DNA of 39,566 nt from Desulforamulus aquiferis (GTDB lineage Bacteria > Bacillota > Desulfotomaculia > Desulfotomaculales > Desulfotomaculaceae). The position numbers and the translations under genes were made by a program. Below, piece by piece: positions 33,942 through 39,566 of the stretch. Numbering within the stretch: position 1 is the stretch's first letter; every line of letters starts with the position of its first letter. The stretch is from contig AWVY01000052.1 of NCBI GenBank assembly GCA_004143605.1, forward strand, positions 102,650 to 142,215. The letters are read 5' to 3'. Below the pieces are notes generated by a model, which searched no databases, was not told the DNA's origin, and was given only the letters and a program-made list of their open reading frames with translations.

Positions 33942-35534
33942 TTATTGTAGCTTAAATCTCTTAGTCATTAAATCAAGCTCCTCAGCCATTTTGGCTAAAT
34001 CTTGAGAGGTGCCTGAAAGCTCCTCCATTGTGGCTGTTTGTTCCTCTGTTGAAGCAGCTGCATTTTGAACGCCGGAAGCCATTTGTTCAGTAGCTGAAGC
34101 TAATGATTGAATTTCGCTGGCCATTTCTTGAATTGATAAAATGATTTTCCCTATGGATTCACTTACCTCATGCACCACCTGAACACCATCTTTTGCTTGA
34201 ATTTTTGTATTCTCCATACTCTCAACGGCTTTATGTGACTCCTGCTGGATAACCGAAATAAGGTCGTGAATTTCCTTGGCGGCGTTCGTGGATTGTTCGG
34301 CCAATTTCCTCACTTCCTCAGCCACCACCGCAAACCCTCGTCCTTGCTCCCCGGCCCTGGCCGCTTCAATAGCAGCATTAAGGCTAATAAATTGGTCTGA
34401 TCAGCAATTTGGGTAATTAATTCGACAATCTTAGTGATTTGACTACTGGCATTGCTTAGCCCTTGGATTACCTGAGAACTATCCTCTGTGGATTTATGGA
34501 TAACATCCATCTTCACCCTTATATTAGATATGGCCTCTTCCCCATTTGAAGCGTAGACAGTTGCCTTGTCTGAAGAATCGGCAATGTTTTGGGAATTGGC
34601 AGCCACTTGCTCAATGGTTGTTGCCACTTCGTTGATGGAGCTGAAATTTCGCTGGCATTTAAAGCCATATTTTCTGCACCCTTAGAAAGATTTTCTGCAG
34701 ATGAGGTAACATTGCCCGATTTCTCCTGAAGGTTAAGTACATATCCTTTAGGCTCAGCAGCATTTTATTAAAGGAATCCGCTAATGCTCCAATTTCATCC
34801 TTAGATTTAATTTTTATCTCGGTACTAGTCAGGTCATTAGAGGCAATCTTTGCCGCCTCTTGGCTCACGATCCGAATGGGTTTAACCATTCTCCAACCCA
34901 TCAAGTAACCAATTAATGCTCCTAATATAGTCACCAGTGCCAATAATACTATGGAAATCTGTATAGTATTATTAGCATTATCAAAATTCATTTTTGTTTC
35001 TTTATCTAATGCATCAGAAATAAGAAATTCAAAGGTATTGCCCGACGAGGACAATTTGCTAAACAATTCCTCATTGGATCTAATATGGCTCATTAATCTT
35101 TCTTGAACCTCTTCCCTTTCGTCTCCCTCTATATCCTCACGTTCCTTTATTAAATTAAGGACTTGCTGCCCGTATTGCTCATAGGACATGGCTCTTTCAT
35201 TAAAGTCCCCATATAATGCCTTTTCCTCTTGTTTGACCAATAATGGTTCAATGCTTTTTAAATTCTCCTTAGCACGGTTTATGGCTTGTACATACTTAGA
35301 AGCGTCACTGGGGTTTCCTGTCACTGTATAGGAGATTAAATTAGCGGCAGCTTGATTATAGTTAGCATTGGTCAATGTTATCATGTACCTGGCATGGGCC
35401 TTTTCATTAATTAATCGGTCGTAATTATTGTTTATATTCCAAATGTTAACAACCAAAAATGCTCCGATGCAAAACATTAATGACAAAATCACTCCAAAAC
35501 AAAGCATAAACTTACCTAGAATATTAAACCTCAA
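33942..35534 (-). CDS. Membrane methyl-accepting chemotaxis protein, three frame breaks
   Basis: A 531-aa chemoreceptor after restoring bases near 34741, 34641 and 34382. It has a first membrane helix ([21 protein letters not shown]), a helical periplasmic sensor domain (four-helix-bundle type, residues about 30-190), a second helix ([19 protein letters not shown]), a HAMP domain ([19 protein letters not shown]) and the cytoplasmic signalling domain with the hairpin tip [22 protein letters not shown] that contacts CheA/CheW. TTG 35534 is the start, 5 nt after TAGGGGTGA; GTG 35543 overlaps that site. Its mRNA leader carries a c-di-GMP riboswitch. The ligand is unknown. Confidence 0.92.
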
Positions 35535-35575
35535 AATTATCACCCCTATGTTTTTAGTCCTTAAAATTGCCGCTT

Positions 35576-35610
35576 AAAAACACAAAAAGCCCCTCGCAAA
35601 ATAGGGGTTT
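35576..35610 (-). terminator. Riboswitch-linked terminator upstream of the chemoreceptor
   Basis: On the minus strand ACCCCTATTTTGCGAGGGGC forms a short GC hairpin followed by TTTTTGTGTTTTT. It lies between the aptamer and the chemoreceptor start, as expected for an expression platform that ends transcription. Confidence 0.85.
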
Positions 35611-35651
35611 AGCCAGACAAGGCTCTTAAGCTGCCATTACTAAAAAACATA

Positions 35652-35740
35652 TGATTGTTAGGCAACCTGGCAGTCATACCATAATGGCTTAGACCATAGC
35701 TTTGCGTCCCCACCTTTCGATAGGTTTGCCTTTATCTATA
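35652..35740 (-). ncRNA. Cyclic-di-GMP class I (GEMM) riboswitch
   Basis: Read on the minus strand: AAAGGCAAACC, then CGAAAGGTGGGGACGCAAAGC, a variable stem with GGTCTAAGCC and ATGGTATGACTGCC, ending AGGTTGCCTAA. The GGCAAACC...GGTTGCC closing stem, the GAAA tetraloop-type CGAAAGG and the invariant ACGCAAAGC are the GEMM-I consensus. With the terminator downstream it would couple chemoreceptor expression to cellular c-di-GMP. Confidence 0.92.
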
Positions 35741-35756
35741 AAAATAGGACAATTTT

Positions 35757-35785
35757 CCTATATCTAGATTACAGTAAATTGTAAA
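35757..35785 (-). promoter_or_regulatory. Candidate promoter for the riboswitch-chemoreceptor transcript
   Basis: Minus strand TTTACA (35785-35780), 17 nt, TATAGG (35762-35757), about 20 nt before the aptamer. Downstream lies an almost palindromic TAGGAAAATTGTCCTA that could be an operator. Motif evidence only. Confidence 0.4.
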
Positions 35786-35901
35786 TTTTTGCAATATAAT
35801 GTTTGAATTTTGGGGAAATTCCTTTACATCCAACTAATTGGCACTTGTTAACATAATTAGCATATATTATAAAAAACCTTATTAGAAAGGGACTGTTAGA
35901 A

Positions 35902-36502
35902 ATGTCTTCTTATATTCGTGTGCTGCACGCCTCCCCAGACGCTCCGGCTGTTGATGTTTATGCTAACAACACCGCACTTGCTAGAAACCTAAGCTATCGA
36001 AATTTTACCGAATACCTCCAGGTCCTGCCGGCACTTATAGTCTAAGGGTTTTCCCTGCCGGTACAATAACCAATCCTGTTATAGATACTACTATAGAGCT
36101 ACCGGATAGAAGCATATTTACCGTTGCAGCCAAGGGCCGGTTAGCTGACATTGGGCCCCTTTTAGTTCCAGATACACCCGGCACAGTACCCCAGGGTATG
36201 ATCAATATACGCTTTGTGCACCTTTCACCCAACGCACCCAATGTTGACATTACCCTTCCCGATGGGACCAGCTTATTCAGCAATGTTCCCTACCAGGTAT
36301 CACGGAATATTCTACCATTAGCCCCGGAACTTATACCTTACAAGCCCGGGAAGCAGGCACTAATAACATTATAGTGAATGTTCCCAATCAAACCTTTGCA
36401 CCAAACCGTTTCTATACCGCCTATGCAGTTGGACTAGTAGGAGAAACTCCTCCTTTACAATTGCTTACCCCGTTAGACGGCAACAGTTATATAAGGGTGT
36501 AA
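35902..36502 (+). CDS. DUF4397 domain protein, two frame breaks
   Basis: A 200-aa protein made of two DUF4397 beta-sandwich repeats, after restoring bases near 36021 and 36303. YIRVLHASPDAPAVDVYANN (about residues 4-23) and the second-repeat INIRFVHLSPNAPNVDITLPDG are the diagnostic (RxxHxSPxAPxVDV) motifs, each followed by a PAGTYSLRV or SPGTYTLQA strand. Family members are usually exported, but here no signal peptide is visible: the protein starts MSSYIRV. ATG 35902 follows AAAGGGACTG at moderate distance. Its 5' gap is shared divergently with the chemoreceptor leader. Function unknown; possibly surface-associated. Confidence 0.8.
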
Positions 36503-36530
36503 CCTTTTGATAGCAGGAAAAGTTCCCATT

Positions 36531-36580
36531 AAAAAAGAGAAAAGGATTTTCACCAGTCAAGGTGAATACCCTTTTCTCTA
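36531..36580. terminator. Bidirectional terminator between DUF4397 and acyl-CoA ligase genes
   Basis: GAGAAAAGG...TTTTCACC (from 36537) pairs with GGTGAA...CCCTTTTCTC (to 36578) around AGTCAA, flanked by an A-tract on the left and CTAAAT on the right. Confidence 0.75.
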
Positions 36581-36585
36581 AATAC

Positions 36586-38268
36586 TTACCGCCTCATGTC
36601 TTTTTCCCTAATCTGAACCCGCCGTATTTTACCACTGATGGTTTTGGGAAGCTCTGTTACAAACTCGATTACCCTGGGGTATTTATAAGGAGCGGTTGTT
36701 TTTTTGACATGTTGCTGTAATTCCTTGACCAGCTCTTCACTCGGTTCGTAGCCCTTAGATAGAACAACAGTGGCCTTCACGATAAAACCCCTGACGGATC
36801 AGGAATCCCTGTCACAGCCGATTCCAAAACTGCAGGATGCTCTGCCAGTGCCGACTCCACCTCGAAGGGTCCGATCCGGTAGCCCGAGGATTTGATAATG
36901 TCATCATTTCTGCCCACATACCATAAAAAACCCAATTCATCACGGTAGCAGTGTCTCCCGTATGATACAAGCCATCATGCCAGGCCTTTTGGGTACTTAT
37001 TTCATCCTGATAGTAGCCCATAAACAAGCCCTTGGTTCTAGTCTCCAGGCTTGCGGCCTTTAAACAGATTTCGCCTGTCACACCCGGGTCAACCTCCTGC
37101 CCATTTTCATCTGCAATTACCAGGTCATAACCAGGGGTGGGAAGCCCCATAGAACCCGGCCTTGGCTGTACCCAGGGGTACAGGGTGGAACAGGACAGGG
37201 TTGTTTCCGTCTGCCCAAAGCCCTCGAAGATGCGCAGCCCGGTAGCCCTCTTCCATTGGTTATAAACCTCGGGGTTTAATGCCTCACCCGCAGTACAACA
37301 GTGTTTTAAAGCCGATAAATCATACTTGCTAACATCTTCTTTTAGCATAAACCGATACATGGTCGGTGGAGCGCAAAAGGTGGTAATACGATATTTGGCC
37401 AGCTTTTCTAAAATATCTGCCCCCTTAAAGGTATCAAAATCATAGGTGAAGACCGCTGACTCGGCAAACCATTGGCCATAAAATTTACCCCATAGGACTT
37501 CAGCCAGCCGGTATCGGAAATGGTAAAATGCAGACCATCCGGCTCGGCCCTGTGCCAAAAGACCCCAGTAATGATGTGGCCTAAGGGATAGGAATGATCG
37601 TGTGAAACCATCTTTGGGTAGCCGGTAGTGCCGGAGGAAAAGGCCGTAATCATCATATCTGTAACCTTGGTTGCTTCTTCTCCGGTTGGCCGCTGCCAAT
37701 GATCAGGGGCGGCTTCAATACCTGCCTCAAAATCCAGCCATCCCTCCCCCGCTGCCTTACGCCCGGTAACGGCCTTTATCTGAACGGTCTTACATTCCGG
37801 CATAGCCTTGTCAAAATCCTCAGTGCAGCCTCCGTCCCCGGTAATGACCGCCATCTTTATGCCGGCAGCCTGGCAGCGGTAAACATAATCCTTGGCAGTT
37901 AACAGGTGAGTAGCCTGAACTGCAACAGCACCAATTTTGTGAAGGGCCAGCATGGCATACCAAAATAAATAGCTTCTTTTCAGTACCAGCAAAACAAAAT
38001 CGCCTTTTTTAATCCCCAAGGATTTAAAGTAGTTGGCAGTTTTATCTGACCAAAGCTTCATATCCCCAAAGGAAATTCTCTTTTCTACCCCATCCTTGCT
38101 GACCCACAGCATGGCCAGACTGTCAGGCTTGTCCTCCGCCAATTTATCCAGCACATCATAGGCAAAATTAAAATCCTCCGGGCATTTTATGGAATAATTT
38201 CTGTATAAATCCTCTAGGGTTACAAAATCATCACGATGTCTGCCGATATACTTCTCATACATGATCAT
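36586..38268 (-). CDS. AMP-forming acyl-CoA synthetase (acetyl/medium-chain type), three frame breaks
   Basis: An ANL-superfamily ligase that activates a carboxylic acid through an acyl-adenylate to its CoA thioester. Restoring bases near 37495, 36940 and 36790 gives 561 aa. The P-loop-like AMP motif is [19 protein letters not shown], followed by ISDTGWLKS, then [26 protein letters not shown] (A5), HTGDTA (A7), [21 protein letters not shown] and the C-terminal catalytic Lys in [11 protein letters not shown]. The order resembles medium-chain or aryl acyl-CoA synthetases more than acetyl-CoA synthetase. ATG 38268 follows GGAGG. It starts 12 bp after the XRE-cupin regulator gene, so one operon. 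Confidence 0.88.
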
Positions 38269-38280
38269 AACAGTTCCTCC

Positions 38281-38835
38281 TTATTTCATGACAATTGCCA
38301 GAAACTTCGCCGGTTTATCGCCATGAGCCTTCATAGCGTGAGGAACTGCGGAATCGAAGTAGACGCTGTCACCCTCACCAAGCGTATAAGTCATGTCACC
38401 AATATAAAACTCCATACATCCCGAAACCATATAGTTAAACTCCTGCCCACAATGGGAGTGACGCTCTGGTACCGCATCGCCGCTCGGCTCCACTGTCACC
38501 ATAAATGGTTCGGCCTTTTTATTGCGAAATGTAAAAGCCAAGTGCTTGTAATCATAGGCCTTTCTACGGTTAATATCATAGCCGCCACCCGCTCTGACCA
38601 CAGAGCACAATGAGAGCTTGGGTGTCTCACCGCTGATGATATCCACCACATCAACCCCTAAAACACCTGCCACATTATACAAGAAACTGAAAGAAAAATC
38701 CTTTTCCCCGGCTTCATAAAGCAAATAGTCCTCTGCCGAAACCTCAAGGATCTCCGCAATTTTCTCAGGCGTAACACCCATGGACTCCCGCAGCATGGAT
38801 AATCTTTTACCAATATCCTTTAATTGCTCTGTCAA
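38281..38835 (-). CDS. XRE family regulator with C-terminal cupin domain
   Basis: Intact 184-aa transcription factor. Residues about 8-60 form an XRE helix-turn-helix (RLSMLRESMGVTPEKIAEIL then EDYLLYEAGEKD); residues about 110-180 form a cupin beta-barrel with PERHSHCGQEFNYMVSG and GDSVYFDSAVPHAMKAHG, whose His residues could bind metal or a small effector. TTG 38835 follows GGGGAGAAG. It is co-transcribed with the acyl-CoA synthetase and probably controls that operon in response to an acid or acyl-CoA; this is inference from neighbourhood. Confidence 0.88.
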   Translation of the reverse strand: MTEQLKDIGKRLSMLRESMGVTPEKIAEILEVSAEDYLLYEAGEKDFSFSFLYNVAGVLGVDVVDIISGETPKLSLCSVVRAGGGYDINRRKAYDYKHLAFTFRNKKAEPFMVTVEPSGDAVPERHSHCGQEFNYMVSGCMEFYIGDMTYTLGEGDSVYFDSAVPHAMKAHGDKPAKFLAIVMK

Positions 38836-39027
38836 AATAAACTTCTCCCCTTCCCAAGGTAAACTTAAAAGTACTAGAATTTTCTTTCAAATTCCACAAA
38901 ATTACCTAAAATTCCTTCTTCCTCACTCCACTACTTACATTTCTCTAAATATTTACATTTTGTTCATTAAGGCATAACCAATCAGTGTTAAAATAGAGTC
39001 CATATATTGACACAAAGGGGCGAAATT

Positions 39028-39566
39028 ATGAACTATCAGAATGATGAAGAAATATTACAAGCAATATGCTACACTGCTCAATTTATCAGGGATATAATGC
39101 CTTTAGATTGTATGGTAAGTGTAACAGACTCAGAAAAGTTTCTTGCATATCACCCAGGTCAAAAAATCGACGTTAAGGCTCAAGTTGGTGCTCCTATTCC
39201 CGATGAGGATATCATTAAAGCTGTTCTGCAATCCGGCCAAAAAATTGTTGCTGAGGTGCCTAAACAGGCCTATGGATTCCCCTTTAAAGGAATAGTAACA
39301 GCAGTTAAAAATATTAAAGGTGAAGTAATCGGTTCATTTAACCTAGGCATTGATTTATCAACACAGGTTGAGCTTACACAAATAGCTCAACAGCTTGCAG
39401 CATCATTTGAGCAAATTTCTAGCAGTACACAAGAGCTTGCGGCGGGAGCCCAGGAACTTAGTTCATCACAACATGAACTTTTATCTGTTTCCAACAATGC
39501 CCATAAAAACCTTAAACGAACTGACCAGATTCTAAATCTTATTAAGGACGTTTCCGCTCAAACAAA
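39028..39566 (+). CDS. Soluble methyl-accepting chemotaxis protein, 3' partial
   Basis: The first ~180 residues of a cytoplasmic chemoreceptor; the gene leaves the window. MNYQNDEEILQAICYTAQFI opens an N-terminal sensor domain (to about residue 115) with PLDCMVSVTDSEKFLAYHPG and VTAVKNIKGEVIGSFNLGID, resembling a PAS/Cache-like fold found in small soluble receptors such as B. subtilis YfmS. The helical signalling part begins at QQLAASFEQISSSTQELAAGA. No membrane helix. ATG 39028 follows AAAGGGGCG. It is divergent from the XRE-cupin operon; the 190-bp gap (38836-39027) is AT-rich with no clear promoter. Confidence 0.8.
   Translation, partial: MNYQNDEEILQAICYTAQFIRDIMPLDCMVSVTDSEKFLAYHPGQKIDVKAQVGAPIPDEDIIKAVLQSGQKIVAEVPKQAYGFPFKGIVTAVKNIKGEVIGSFNLGIDLSTQVELTQIAQQLAASFEQISSSTQELAAGAQELSSSQHELLSVSNNAHKNLKRTDQILNLIKDVSAQT

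Noticed and set aside
38236-38613. 125-aa plus-strand ORF
   Set aside because: Antisense to the cupin domain of the XRE regulator, without a ribosome site.

Overview
The window comes from a spore-forming, anaerobic Firmicute, most likely a Clostridia/Peptococcaceae member of the Desulfotomaculum group. This is inference. It rests on a spoIIM-xerD-deoB-pdp-dacF-spoIIAA-spoIIAB-sigF-spoVAE-spoVAF block, small acid-soluble spore protein, ferredoxin-linked 2-oxoacid metabolism, a soluble NAD(P)-linked formate dehydrogenase with in-frame UGA, frequent TTG/GTG starts with strong Shine-Dalgarno sites, and moderate G+C. No rRNA, tRNA, CRISPR array or transposase gene was seen.

Read this first: most longer genes are broken into two or more frames. 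Reading them by eye, I can rejoin 27 genes by restoring about 66 single missing bases, mostly in homopolymers or doubled bases (GG to G, TT to T, AA to A), and I never needed to remove a base. Restored genes have whole-codon lengths and normal family sizes (phosphopentomutase 396 aa, pyrimidine-nucleoside phosphorylase 433 aa). I therefore treat the breaks as systematic deletion errors in the sequence, not as pseudogenes, and annotate each gene over its full span with approximate break positions.

Layout. 1-1670: a family-2 glycosyltransferase (5' truncated) and an MraY-like GT4 membrane transferase. 1716-5008: a P-loop ATPase followed by a four-subunit 2-oxoacid:ferredoxin oxidoreductase (VorDBAC type). 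5108-9466: an M20 peptidase, two tiny membrane/coiled-coil proteins, a DUF3866 protein, a minus-strand MciZ-like peptide, a ComB-like protein and SpoIIM. 9485-11183: an alpha/beta SASP, then minus-strand DUF441 and small membrane genes, then a DUF4227-like gene. 11248-22337: XerD, DeoB, Pdp, an MpsC/DUF2294 protein, an OFA-type MFS transporter, DacF, the SpoIIAA-SpoIIAB-SigF switch, a dodecin-like protein behind a forespore-type promoter, SpoVAE and SpoVAF.

22338-28277: a lipoprotein gene bracketed by 27-bp inverted REP-like repeats, an FAD-dependent oxidoreductase, MobA (minus), TatA, TatC, and the sodium symporter pair MetP/MetS preceded by four TTTGTACA-type sites. 28485-33607: a three-gene formate dehydrogenase operon (NuoE-like, NuoF-like, catalytic FdhA). 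FdhA has an in-frame TGA in the context CARL-U-HSPTVAG, directly followed by a bacterial SECIS hairpin, so it is a selenoprotein. MobA nearby could serve its molybdopterin cofactor.

33608-39566: a 210-bp palindromic noncoding element, a minus-strand membrane chemoreceptor controlled by a class I cyclic-di-GMP riboswitch with a terminator, a DUF4397 protein, a minus-strand operon of a cupin-type XRE regulator and an AMP-forming acyl-CoA ligase, and the start of a soluble chemoreceptor that runs off the window.
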